This document shows, in pieces, positions 53,659-63,374 of a stretch of DNA of 64,000 nucleotides (position 1 is the first letter of the stretch; the number at the start of each line of letters is the position of its first letter). Below the pieces are notes generated by a model. The model was not told the origin of the DNA. It did no database searches and was given only the letters and a program-made list of their open reading frames with translations. This DNA comes from Rugalucina vietnamica. Its lineage: Eukaryota; Mollusca; Bivalvia; Lucinida; Lucinidae. The stretch is from positions 5,106,501 through 5,170,500 of the forward strand of contig OZ024869.1 in assembly GCA_964017185.1 (NCBI GenBank), in the 5' to 3' direction. Both the position numbers and the translations under genes were made by a program.

Positions 53659-55430
53659 ATCCGTTTTATAGTCCGTTGTCCTCTACTGAGGGTTGGACTT
53701 GTTTGACAAGTCTCCTTCTTAGACGACCTTTCCACTCTGAGCGATTCTGAGGATCAGCAGTATCCATTCCTAGCTTTTTCTTGTCGTCTAACAACACTTC
53801 ATCCCATGATTTCCTTGGCTTGCCAGATCTTTTCTGTGCAACTATGTTTAGCTTGCGTATTTGAGCAATCCAGCCTTTGCTGCGCTCTACGTGTCCATAC
53901 CATCTGATTCTGCTGGAGCGAAGCACCACATCTATATCCTGGAGTCCAAGCTTTGAGAGAAGGGAGTCTGAGCTTACTTCATCATTCGCCTTGACATTAC
54001 AGATCCAGCGGATCATAGCACGGTCACTGCGCCGAAGGCGGTTAAGTGTAGCCACAGTCATGGCCCATGTTTCTGCCGCAAGCATTACACTTCTCACACA
54101 AGTTGAATACACTCGACCTCTGGTCAAAAGCGGCAGATTGCGGTTGGTGAGGAGGGGGAGTAGCTGTCGGAACTTGCCCCAAGCGGATTTGCAACGCGTA
54201 ACTGCAGCCAGTTCACAACCATCACCAGCAGAAAGCATGTCTCCTAGATAACAGAACTCTGGAACAGCCTCAACTGTTTCGTCATCAACCTGAACCTCCT
54301 TCACTAATCTTCCATCTATTGGACGGGCCTTTCCCAGACAGCGAGCACATCTGAAATCAGGATCAGGGCGTAAGGGGCCTTTGATTCCACTGCATTTCTT
54401 GTGGATCCAGGACAAGCAGCCACCACAGAAGATAGCATTTCTTCCTACACCTGTCTGACAGACGCCACAGGGATCCTTTCCAGATTTTTTCAGAAGGTCC
54501 AGATTGGGGCCAGAGACCATGATCTTTGTCTTCCCCATGTTCACTCGAAGGCCTTTCCTCTCCATCTCTGCTTTCCATGTCTTCAGCTTAACCAGTAGTT
54601 CCTCCATGGACTCAGCACTTATCATCAAGTCATCTGCATACAGCAGCTCCCAAGGGCAGCCTGTTCGGAACTCCCTGGATAAAGCCTCTAGGACAATGAT
54701 GAAGAGTAGCGGACTTAGGACAGATCCCTGATGAACACCTACTTTGACACCAAACTCCTCACTGTATCCACTGCCAACTCTTACCCTACTTCTCACGTCT
54801 TTATACATGGACTGAACAAGGCGCACTAGCCACTCGTCGATTCCTAGTTTTCGCATTGCCCACCAGATGACATCTCGTGGGACCCGATCGAATGCTTTCT
54901 CCAGATCAACGAAGGCCATGTAGAGCAGCTTGTTAGCAGCTAAGTGCTTCTCTTGTAGTTGACGGACAATGAAAATCGCATCTGTAGTGCCACGACCTGA
55001 CATAAAGCCACACTGCATCTCATCAATCTCAACTCTTTGCCGGATGAGTCCTTCTACTACACGCTCCAGTACTTTCATCGTCTGTTCAATCAGCTTCAAG
55101 CCCCTGTAGTTACCCCTGTTCAGAGCATCTCCTTTGCCCTTGTACAAATTGACAATGTAACTCTCCTGCCAGTCAATTGGGATGCAACCTTCTGAGATGA
55201 TGTCCTCGATAAGATCACGCACCTCAGCTATGCCAGCTTCACCAAGGGGCTTCAGCATCTCAGCAACGATACCTGATGGTCCAGCTGCTTTGCCAGAGGC
55301 CATCTTGTTGATGGCCTTTGTAATCATCTCCAAGGTGATTGGCTCACTTGGGCCTTCAACTGGGCTTTCCACTGACAGGTCCTCTGGATTCCATGGGAAT
55401 TCGACATTGAGGAGACGCTCATAATGCTGA
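53618..55430 (-). mobile_element. 5'-truncated LINE with (ATG)n tail
   Basis: Minus-strand non-LTR element. It begins within HYERLLNVEFPWN near 55430 and runs through a complete RT frame to the stop at 53666. After a few bases it ends in (ATG)n at 53618-53660, a simple-repeat tail as known for RTE-type LINEs. The open frame implies a recent insertion. No target duplication is evident. Confidence 0.85.
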
Positions 55431-55522
55431 ATGGAATATGATACCCAGGATACCATTAGGACTATCATCAGGTCTATGCGGAGACGATACACAGCATGTT
55501 CATACATGTTAACAGAGGACAC
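53666..55522 (-). CDS. LINE reverse transcriptase with PHD-like finger
   Basis: 618 codons open; residues 1-31 are flank readthrough. RT motifs: KMASGKAAGPSGIVAEMLK (73-91), NYRGLKLIEQTMKVLERV (138-155), FVDLEKAFDRVPRD (204-217), VHQGSVLSPLLF (263-274) and YADD (295-298). Residues 352-395 form a C4HC3 set: C352, C355, C366, C369, H374, C377, C392, C395, spacing like a PHD finger, inserted between the RT palm and the thumb-like region. The C-terminus has RWYGHVERS and KRSGKPRKSWDEVL, usual for RTE-like LINEs. The endonuclease is lost by truncation, so the copy cannot move by itself. Confidence 0.9.
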   Translation of the reverse strand: MSSVNMYEHAVYRLRIDLMIVLMVSWVSYSIQHYERLLNVEFPWNPEDLSVESPVEGPSEPITLEMITKAINKMASGKAAGPSGIVAEMLKPLGEAGIAEVRDLIEDIISEGCIPIDWQESYIVNLYKGKGDALNRGNYRGLKLIEQTMKVLERVVEGLIRQRVEIDEMQCGFMSGRGTTDAIFIVRQLQEKHLAANKLLYMAFVDLEKAFDRVPRDVIWWAMRKLGIDEWLVRLVQSMYKDVRSRVRVGSGYSEEFGVKVGVHQGSVLSPLLFIIVLEALSREFRTGCPWELLYADDLMISAESMEELLVKLKTWKAEMERKGLRVNMGKTKIMVSGPNLDLLKKSGKDPCGVCQTGVGRNAIFCGGCLSWIHKKCSGIKGPLRPDPDFRCARCLGKARPIDGRLVKEVQVDDETVEAVPEFCYLGDMLSAGDGCELAAVTRCKSAWGKFRQLLPLLTNRNLPLLTRGRVYSTCVRSVMLAAETWAMTVATLNRLRRSDRAMIRWICNVKANDEVSSDSLLSKLGLQDIDVVLRSSRIRWYGHVERSKGWIAQIRKLNIVAQKRSGKPRKSWDEVLLDDKKKLGMDTADPQNRSEWKGRLRRRLVKQVQPSVEDNGL

Positions 55523-56095
55523 ACATCTTACTGAAAAATGTGAAAGTGAAAATTGACCCCTACTGCATTCAAAGACTCGCCATAATGTATTGAAATGACA
55601 TATTGCAATGAAAATTCAGGAATGAACTATCACAAATCCTTCTTTCAAATGTTATTAACAATTTTTCTATATCATAATGTAGTTTTCTAGAAAAAATCGA
55701 ATTTATGACCATTGTGTTTCTTTTTTTGTTGGGTATATTTTCAGCTACACTTCTGAAGCAGAACAAAATCTGATCAGAATGGGCAAATGCAAAATGCTGT
55801 GAAGAGTGTAAAATTGGATAAATATGCCAAGATATTTTAAGTTTTTCTTAGTATATTTACTCTGTTCAGGCCTTTGCAGCTTAATAGCTCTGTCTGTCAC
55901 TACTGTCTGCAGGTATTGTATTACGAAATTACTGTACTGTTGGCCTATACTAGGCCTGATTTCAGCCTCAGATTTTGGTAAAAAAAAATAAATTTTGGAA
56001 CTGTGATGAAAACAAGTATTGCAGGTATATGTCCCTGCTTTTTAAATTCAGTATAACATTTTAATTTATAGATACCATTGCCATGGCAACACCCA
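55523..56095. other. DNA without recognised content
   Basis: AT-rich; nothing recognised. Confidence 0.4.
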
Positions 56096-58054
56096 GGCCA
56101 GAGGACCAATGGTCCTGTAAACGCTCACCTGAGATCTGAGATATATACTAATAAATTTGTTTGACTATAATGTTCATAATCATGTATTTAGCCCAAGGGC
56201 AGGGTCAGAATAACCCCTGGGGTCAATTCTTTATCAAACTCATAAATATTCTGTCCATTTGCCCATTTCCTAAAATTTTTTCCCTCAATGACATTTTATC
56301 AGTTTTCTGCAATATGTGACCTACATTGACAATGCCTTAAAATTTGTCAAGGTCATAACAGGGTCACCATTCATAAATACATTGTAGTACTCTAGTCCAC
56401 GTCTATTTTCATTGCAATACGGTTTAGCAGTTCCGGAGAAGAAGATTTTTGTAAGGTTTTTACCTTGTATGGGAATGGCGGCCATCTTGGTCATGCGACC
56501 TCCATTATTAACCTTTATCATGCTGAGATTTATTTTTTTCCAATATCGTGTGCCATTGAGGTTTTTTTTGCAAAAAACCGCTTTTTCACCACTTTTCAGG
56601 CTTCAAAAAACACTATGTTGCATTTTCCAAAAAGCTAATACTTGCTTTGGGAGATCGATACAAGCCTGTATATCGCTACGTTTTGTGTCTAAACATCATT
56701 AAATCCATCAATGAGCCGCCATTTTAGCATTCAACAAGTATGTAATTGTGATTTCTTACCAAAATCCCGGTTCAAATTCGTTTTCTAGGCTTAAAACGCC
56801 AAAAAAACAACCTCATTGTTGACAATTTCCTGATTCAGTTTTTTGCACACGCCATCTTGAAGTATAGCGCGTCCGCGAAAGAAAGCACTCTCACTGTTTA
56901 CAAAGGTAACGTGTGCAAAAAATGGAGGAAAAAATCGAAGTCCGATCGGGCGAACAATTGCACCTTCAGTGGCACAAGGATACTTTCTCACAGGCGCACG
57001 ATAGCGCCGACAGCAAGTTAAAGGTTAATATATGCATTGGTTCCCACTTCCTAAAATGCTTCATGTAAAGTTTGGCTTTTATTGGCCAAGTGGTTTCAGA
57101 GAAGGAGATCTAAGAATATTTTTGTAACATACATGTATATTGCCCTGGGGTGGGGGCAGACTAACCCCTGGAGTACAAACATTTTCAGAATCATTGATAT
57201 TCTGTCCTATTGCCCATTTCCTGCAAGTTTTCACCTTCAAATGACATTTTAACAGTTTTCCCCATTCAAATGCATAGGCGACCTATGTTGACCTTGTTGT
57301 AAAATATGTCAAGGTCATCCAGGGGTCATAATTTATAAACACATTGAAGTACTCTGGTCACTGCTGCTACATGCCAAGTTTCATTGAAATCGGTCCATCA
57401 GTTCTAGAGAAGAAGTTATATGGGCCTGGATTATTTATAAATAAATTGGTTCCCCCTTCCTGTAGATGCTTCATGTAAAATTTGGCTTTAATTGGCCAAG
57501 CAGTTTCAGAGAAGAAGATCTTTGAACATTTTAGTAATTTACATGTATATTGCCCAGGGGTGGGGGCAGACTGACCCCTGGGGTCCAAAATTTTTCAGAA
57601 TCATAAATCTTCAGTCCATTTCCTGAAAGTTATTCCCTTCATATGACATTTAAACAGTTTTCCCCATTCTAATGCATGGGGGACTATGTTGACCTTGCCG
57701 TAAAATAGGTCAAGGTCATCACAGGGTCATGATTTATAAAGACATTGTAGTACTTTAGTCCCTGATGCTTCATGCCAAGTTTCGTTAAAATCGGTCATGT
57801 GGTTTCGGGGAAGAAGATTTTTGAAGGGTTTTTACCATATATGGGCATGGCGGCCATCTTGGTCATGTGACCTGGATTATTTATAAATACATTGATTCCC
57901 CCTTCTCATATATGCTTCATATGAAATTTGGCTTTGATTAGCCAAGCGGTTTCAGAGAAGAAGATCTTTGAAAATGATGGACAACAACGGACGGACGACG
58001 GATCATGGCCATCCTATAAGCACATCTTGTGAGCCTAACGGCTCAGGTGAGCTA
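56096..58054 (+). mobile_element. Long GGTGAGCTAA repeat carrying a piggyBac-like insert (copy 4)
   Basis: Opens CCAGAGGACCAATGGTCC and CGCTCACCTGAG; ends ACGGCTCAGGTGAGCTAA. About three units of 400-450 bp with GGCGGCCATCTTGG as in copy 1. A 513-bp element (56512-57024) is inserted in the first unit. Confidence 0.8.
56512..57024. mobile_element. piggyBac-like non-autonomous element
   Basis: TTAA at 56508-56511 and 57025-57028. Inverted ends CCTTTATCATGCTG and (reverse strand of the right end) CCTTTAACTTGCTG. Removing it gives ATTATTAATATATGCATTGG, which matches the same spot of the surrounding repeat in other units (ATTATTTATATACACATTGG). CC(T) ends with a TTAA target fit piggyBac. A 66-codon minus frame inside (56791-56991) shows no transposase motif. 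Confidence 0.87.
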
Positions 58055-58832
58055 AAAAGCATAGAAATAACTTCTTTTTCAGTTTTAGTTTTATTTTTCA
58101 ACATTATACATCTTTTTCAACTACCTGCCCACTACACAACAAATATTTTCTTATTATGAACTAACTCTGAAGTATCATCCAGACATATGGTATTGTATGC
58201 AAAGTATCATTTGTTTGGTGCGTGGGCCAGTAGTTAAAACTGTGTTCAGAAATGGTCAAAAAAAAAAGACAAAAAAAGCTCAAACTGCTCTCTATCTATG
58301 GGTCTTTGCATGTTACTATGGCAATGCTTGTTAGATGAATGAAGAAGTCAATTCTGGTTTTCATTAGAGAAAACAAATTGTTGCTTTTAGGAATGCTTTT
58401 AGGAATACTTTTCTAATCTTAATTCCAAAATTTATTTTTTTACAAAAATCTGAGGCTAAAAGCACGCCTTTAACATTTAAGACAGTCACAACAAGCAATC
58501 CTATGTTTGAAGTTTTACTTGTTGAATAAGCTTGTTATCTTTTTCCCATTTTATTTAATGAGGTTAAAGAATCACAGTGTTAGCCATATAAGAAATCCTG
58601 TACATGTTTAACAGCCAGAAAAGAAGAAAAAAAATCTTACTGATGTACTAAACTGCCATCCTATCCTCCCTACGGATTTTCCATAATCCATTTTGCATAT
58701 TCCCAATGGCAAAATGAAGTCGAAATTCTCCTCAGCAATTCATTGTCAAAATAAAATTACTGTCATATCACCCAATCCCTATGACGGTCATCGTCGAAAT
58801 GTACAAGTGTCTCACAAACAATATAGATCGTG
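58055..58832. other. DNA without recognised content
   Basis: AT-rich; nothing recognised. Confidence 0.4.
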
Positions 58833-58836
58833 TTAA

Positions 58837-59062
58837 CCCGTTAGTGACGAATAGACTTTCCCATCGTTATCTTTCAGTTTTAGGGGAATCAGGACTGGTT
58901 TTCAATTTTTATTCATATTTTCTCCAAGCAAACATATTTTTTTGACATATTTTCTCTAAGCAAACAAAATAGCCACAGATCGGATGCAGTGTTCTGCCGC
59001 GTCCCAGCTGGGGCTATACTATTTGTCTATGTCCCATAAAAAGGACGCCAGGCTTATAGGAG
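58837..59062. mobile_element. TTAA-target MITE with GCCGC hairpin
   Basis: TTAA at 58833-58836 and 59063-59066. CCCGTTAGTGACGAATAG at left, hairpin remnants CAGTGTTCTGCCGCGTCC, TATGTCCCATAAAAAGGACG, GGCTTATAGGAG at right. TTTTCTCTAAGCAAAC is locally duplicated. Confidence 0.7.
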
Positions 59063-59066
59063 TTAA

Positions 59067-59748
59067 GCAGAGGAGGGAATTTGTCTAGAATTGATGGTTA
59101 AATATGCTTATTTCTCAAAAATACCAATAAGCTGTGGGTACCCATTAGAAATGCATTGCAAGGAATTTCTCATGGCTACCCACAACTTACACTTATATGG
59201 AAAATGAAACGGAATTATTAACCTATTATAAACATAACATGTCCATCTTAACTATGCTATTCATGTGCCAACAGAGTAATTGTGTTTCCATGACAATGCA
59301 CAATCGGAACTGAGCAAATGCAGCCATCACTAATTTGAGTCCATTTTACAAGTTGGATGTGTCACAAAGCAATTGCCATTTTTTGTCAGTTATTGAGCTA
59401 ATGCCGTGTTAACTGCAGTTAATTAATTAAAAATAGCTTGCAGAGTAAACGAATACAGCTTTATAAAAGTCATTTTTATGTATAAGAACTGAAATCCTTT
59501 GTTAGATACATGAATGATAAATTGTTTGTTTGCTTGACAAAAAAAATTTGTAAGACTTAATCCATTTGATAGCATTAATGAGCCCAGTGCCATAGCAATC
59601 TAAAAATAGGAACTCAATAATTAATATTAATCTCAAATTTTCAGGAACATTGTGTTCACTAAACTACATGTAATGCCAAATACAGGATAGAAGTTTCAAT
59701 TAAATGTTGCAGCCCTTTGGCTGGTTTGCCATTAATACGTATTAATAA
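59067..59748. other. AT-rich DNA with a possible GTACCC relic
   Basis: AGCTGTGGGTACCCATTAGA facing TTCTCATGGCTACCCACAAC (59131-59189) may be a worn GTACCC hairpin. Otherwise nothing was seen. Confidence 0.4.
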
Positions 59749-59920
59749 GGGAGTGCGGTGGCATAGTGGTAGAACATCGGGCTCCGAATCGAGAGGTCCT
59801 GGGTTCGATCCCCACAAGCGTCACCGTGTTGTGCATTAACTCCCTACAGTACTGGTTAAACTCAGGAAGAGTTGACTGAAAAATTGTTGACTGGGACGTT
59901 AAACCTCAATACCAAATCAA
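59749..59920 (+). mobile_element. tRNA-derived SINE, clear A and B boxes
   Basis: Head GGGAGTGCGGTGGCATAGTG (A box TGGCATAGTGG) and GGTCCTGGGTTCGATCCCC (B box GGTTCGATCC) over about 72 bp, then body TGACTGAAAAATTGTTGACT and the 3' end GGGACGTTAAACCTCAATAC. Best-preserved member of the family also seen at 10690, 12300 and 34840. Confidence 0.88.
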
Positions 59921-60069
59921 TACGTCAGGATGAACATTTGTCACCAGCATGACAGGACTGGTATGTACCAGCTGGGTATCAGAATAAGAGTAGTTTACTG
60001 GTGAAACGTCAAATTGACGATACTCACGACCTCCTGTTTCTAAGCAAACATGGGTTACACCAAAGGGCT

Positions 60070-60238
60070 TCGGGGCTTCCGGATCAGGTCTGATACAAAC
60101 TGGCTTGTGCAGCCAGAGAAGATGGCTAGAAGCTTGAAAATTCAGATTTAGGAATGTTACTGCACAGTTACTGCACAGTTGATCTGCATCTTTGTTTTCA
60201 TACAGGCAAAAATCCGTGTTTTTTCATGGCGCGACTTC
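60070..60238 (+). mobile_element. GAGCC foldback MITE, degenerate
   Basis: Forward: AAGGGCTTCGGGGCTTCCGG, GGTCTGATACAAACTGGC, then a half stem with CTGCACAGTTACTGCACAG and ATCCGTGTTTTTTCATGG. Confidence 0.7.
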
Positions 60239-60440
60239 ATTGATAGGGATAACTGATAAAGGGATAATTTTACTCATTTCTTCATAAAGCCAATATGTTG
60301 TGGGTAACTCAACAAGGTGATTCTTATTAGCACCCACATCACAGGTTTTTATGAAGAACGAACAAAAACTATCTTCAAATTATCATTGTTTTTTTTTGTT
60401 TTTTTTTTCATCGGTTATCATCAAATACACATTTCATCTT

Positions 60441-60936
60441 GAGCCAGTTGTTCAAAATTAATGAAGTCGTTAGTTAACGATTCGTTAAAATTTCAAATGG
60501 CAATATTACAAATTCACTTTTTTTGTTATTTTTTGTTGAAAAAATGTGAGAATCCTTTGCATTGCAAAGAATTCTCACATTGTATTTGCTTTTGAAGTCG
60601 ATGTAGGTAACAAACTGAGGGTTTAACGACAATGTTAAACTTACAAAGTTTTCATCAGGTATTGAATACCCCCTTAAACCCCACTTTTATATAGAAAAAC
60701 TGGGGTATGCAGGGGTATAACTATTTTTCTTATTTTTGCTCCAAAACATAGATTGTGGGTACTCGTTATAAGCACCTCGTTGAGGCGGTTCTAACGTGTA
60801 CCCACAATCTATGTTTTTGAGCAAAAATAAGAAAAATATCAAAGAATTTCCACTGCAAATCTTTATTGTTTTTTACAACTTTAAAAATCTCTGTGTATTG
60901 CATGGGCTTGTTTTCGTAATGTGAACAACTGGGCCC
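60441..60936. mobile_element. GGGGCCAGTTG-family MITE split by a GTACCC element
   Basis: Left end GAGCCAGTTGTTCAAAATTA, right end GAACAACTGGGCCC. The central palindrome is partly kept (ATGTGAGAATCCTTTGCATT facing CAAAGAATTCTCACAT). A GTACCC element (60655-60922) sits just before the right end. Confidence 0.8.
60655..60922. mobile_element. GTACCC foldback element, nested
   Basis: Starts near GAATACCCCCTTAAACCCC, hairpin ATAGATTGTGGGTACTCGTT facing AACGTGTACCCACAATCTAT, ends GCATGGGCTTGTTTTCGTAAT. Inserted in the GGGGCCAGTTG element. Confidence 0.78.
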
Positions 60937-61197
60937 TGGTCTTTGGAGAATCTATGGTAGCATCAGATAGTCAGGCGTGTGCCCTTTGTGTCACTGACAT
61001 GCGGCCTTTTTCCTATAATCAGTTGACACCATCAACTTTTGCATTATCCCCTCTGTAGGGGGTCGAGTCACACCCAGTCCTCCTCCCTTTTATCAAAACA
61101 AATAAAATCAATGGAAGTAATGAGGCATGATTTCTACTGCTATTAGGGAAATTATATTCATCCTCTCTACCAGGCAATCATGTGGAAAAAGTAAAAT

Positions 61198-61577
61198 GAG
61201 CCAATACATCAGAAAACCAACAATCTGCATATGCGAATACGAAGGCGCAGATCAGCACCTTTGTTTTCGCTACACGGATAGTACAATTCCTCATGTACTT
61301 AAATCCAAAATTTCAATTTTCTATCTTTTTTCTCGATGCACGGCATTTCATCGAAAATGTGTTTTGTCGAAAATGTGTTTTGTCGAAAATTTTGTGACTT
61401 CAAAAATATTCACAGCAAAATTTTGAGATTTATTCCATAGAAGTTTAGCCTATAGGCCCACATTTTGAGCCACCAACCACTAGGATTAGGATAAAGGTCT
61501 GGGCATGGGGACATTTTCAACAAATGTAGTTTTCGACGAAATGTCGCGGAAGCCCTTTTTCTATGACAGCAAGGCTC
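61198..61577 (-). mobile_element. GAGCC foldback MITE with an inner insert
   Basis: Reverse copy flanked by AAAT on both sides. The stem is collapsed to one arm. The part after TTCTATCTTTTTTCT is replaced by an element of about 220 bp (61336-61556) with facing ends CATTTCATCGAAAATG and TTTTCGACGAAATGTCG; only the last ~20 bp of the MITE follow. Confidence 0.75.
61336..61556. mobile_element. CGAAAATG-ended inverted-repeat element
   Basis: Left end GCATTTCATCGAAAATGTG with a direct repeat of TGTGTTTTGTCGAAAAT; right end ATGTAGTTTTCGACGAAATG as inverted counterpart. Superfamily unknown. Confidence 0.5.
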
Positions 61578-61581
61578 AAAT

Positions 61582-62243
61582 ATAATGAATGATGAAAAGG
61601 AACTCGCAAATTTCACTAGCACATCAGGATTTGCAAACTTCTATTATATATAATGACAAGAAATGACAAGCAAAATTTCATACGGCATTGAAAGAGGGGC
61701 AGAAGGTCTTAAATGTCCTGATGTATGTGGTCTAACAAAGTATCCTCAAAAGCCCCTAAAATAATCTCCCTTCAGAAATACGAGCCAAAAGTGCCACCAA
61801 TAAGAGTACTTGTAGACAATCAGGCAGTTATGAAACCCATCTAAAAGAGCAGGTAATTTAGATCTACCAATTCAAAAACTCACTAGACACATTTACCATT
61901 ATGTACAAATACCTATGATACACCAGTCCTGTTTTTACATTCAAATAATCTAAAAAATAACCAGAGGGGTAAAAACATTGCGTTTTTAGTAATTTCTGTT
62001 GCTGATACTAAGACTCTCCCTACTTCCATATGTCATATCTTTGAATAGCGAAAGTTCCAGAGAATTCTCGAAAGCTCATGCTCTCCTCCTAAGATCTGAT
62101 TACATACCAATTATCTAGAGACAACCGACGCCACTAGGCTAAAATAGTATTCAAACACCTGTCAGAGAACAACTTTGCACTTATCGGTCCGATTCGTAGG
62201 AAGTTGTTCCCGGAGAGATATTCATTACCTATTGTCGCACATT
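61582..62243. other. DNA without recognised content
   Basis: Nothing recognised. Confidence 0.4.
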
Positions 62244-62351
62244 CCCAGCGGGCACATGGCATCAGAATGACGTCATATCAACGTTGATGCGACGTCATGA
62301 CAGCGCATCGACATCAATTTGACGTCATTCTGACGTCATGTGCCTGCTGGG
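62244..62351. mobile_element. CCCAGC-ended palindromic MITE with TGACGTCA sites
   Basis: A 108-bp near-palindrome from CCCAGCGGGCACATGG to CATGTGCCTGCTGGG. It carries ATGACGTCAT, GACGTCATGA, TTGACGTCAT and CTGACGTCATG, all full or near CRE (TGACGTCA) sites. No clear target duplication. Confidence 0.72.
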
Positions 62352-62583
62352 TTGATTTCTCTGTGTTGGTTGTTCTCAGTCACCCTGCTTGTCTCTGGAT
62401 AATCAGTGTAATTATAGTAATAAGTAAGCTTAAACTGGTCTTACCATAATTCTATACTCTGCGTATCCAAACACCTGCGCCCAAATGAAGACCACCCACT
62501 AGTAATCTTCAGTTACCAACAACTTTCACAATTATACCAATGTTTTGTCATTAGCGGCATGATTTTCACATGATATTATATGC

Positions 62584-62800
62584 GATGCCAGAAAACCAGT
62601 CTTTGGTGTTACCGACCAGGTCCGGCACAAACCTGCCTGTACAGTCACAGAAGAAGGCTAGTGACTTGAAATTTCAGATTTAAGAAAAAGAGGGATAGTT
62701 CTGTCTGAGAAGCGAAAACAAAGGCACAGATCTGCTGTGCAGTTACTTCAAAGCTGATCTGCGTCTTTGCTTTTGCATAGGCAAAACATCCCATGATATT
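62584..62800 (+). mobile_element. GAGCC foldback MITE, worn
   Basis: Forward: GATGCCAGAAAACCAGTCTT, GGTCCGGCACAAACCTGCC, stem TGTGCAG-TTA-CTTCAAA with unequal arms, AAAACATCCCATGAT at right. Confidence 0.75.
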
Positions 62801-62939
62801 GGAGGGAGTAATCCTTTGTTCTCTATTCACAATGATGTAACTGATGTAGTAACACTGTGACTGAGTGAAAACAGAAAACCTAATGACATTTCATTAAAAT
62901 CAATACCGTCCTAACTCTAAAAGTTTGCTGACAAAGGTT

Positions 62940-63050
62940 GGTACCACTAAACAGCTAAGGGGAGATGTGACTACCATCTGAAACACTTGAGAAGCCCAGG
63001 GGATCAAACCCATGGCCAGTGGCTTAAACACTTTGCAACAAAGGTTTCTT
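62940..63050 (-). mobile_element. Possible SINE fragment
   Basis: Minus strand GCCACTGGCCATGGGTTTGA then TCCCCTGGGC resembles a tRNA-type B box. No matching A box or tail was confirmed. Confidence 0.35.
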
Positions 63051-63058
63051 GACAATAA

Positions 63059-63374
63059 TGCACCAGTCATTTGTAACCCCCCCCCCCCCACGCACCCCAC
63101 CTACGGGGAAGGGTGGGAGATAGCCAGGCTGAAGTGAGGAGCAATTACTTTTTTAGTGTCCCCGCAGTGCAGGGGAAATTATGGGGGTTTTACATATTAA
63201 GGATCCTTACCCCAGGGAGATTTTCTATTGTGAATGGCAGGACAAAGAGCAAAGTTTTGACCTCCACTGTGTCCCCTGGGGGTGAGGCTTATAGCAAGGC
63301 ACTGAAAGCTGTAAAGTCATAATCACCACCCTTCCCAGTAGGTGGAAGAGCAGTGGTTACAAATTACTGGTGCA
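63059..63374. mobile_element. Harbinger-like MITE, copy 3
   Basis: TIRs TGCACCAGTCATTTGTAACC and GGTTACAAATTACTGGTGCA, flanked by TAA on both sides (63056-63058, 63375-63377). A C-run follows the left TIR. Interior matches the 44233 copy in inverted order (CCCCGCAGTGCAGGGGAAA). Confidence 0.88.

Noticed and set aside
59749-59820. Functional tRNA gene
   Set aside because: A and B boxes are good but the acceptor stem does not pair as a tRNA and a SINE body follows directly.
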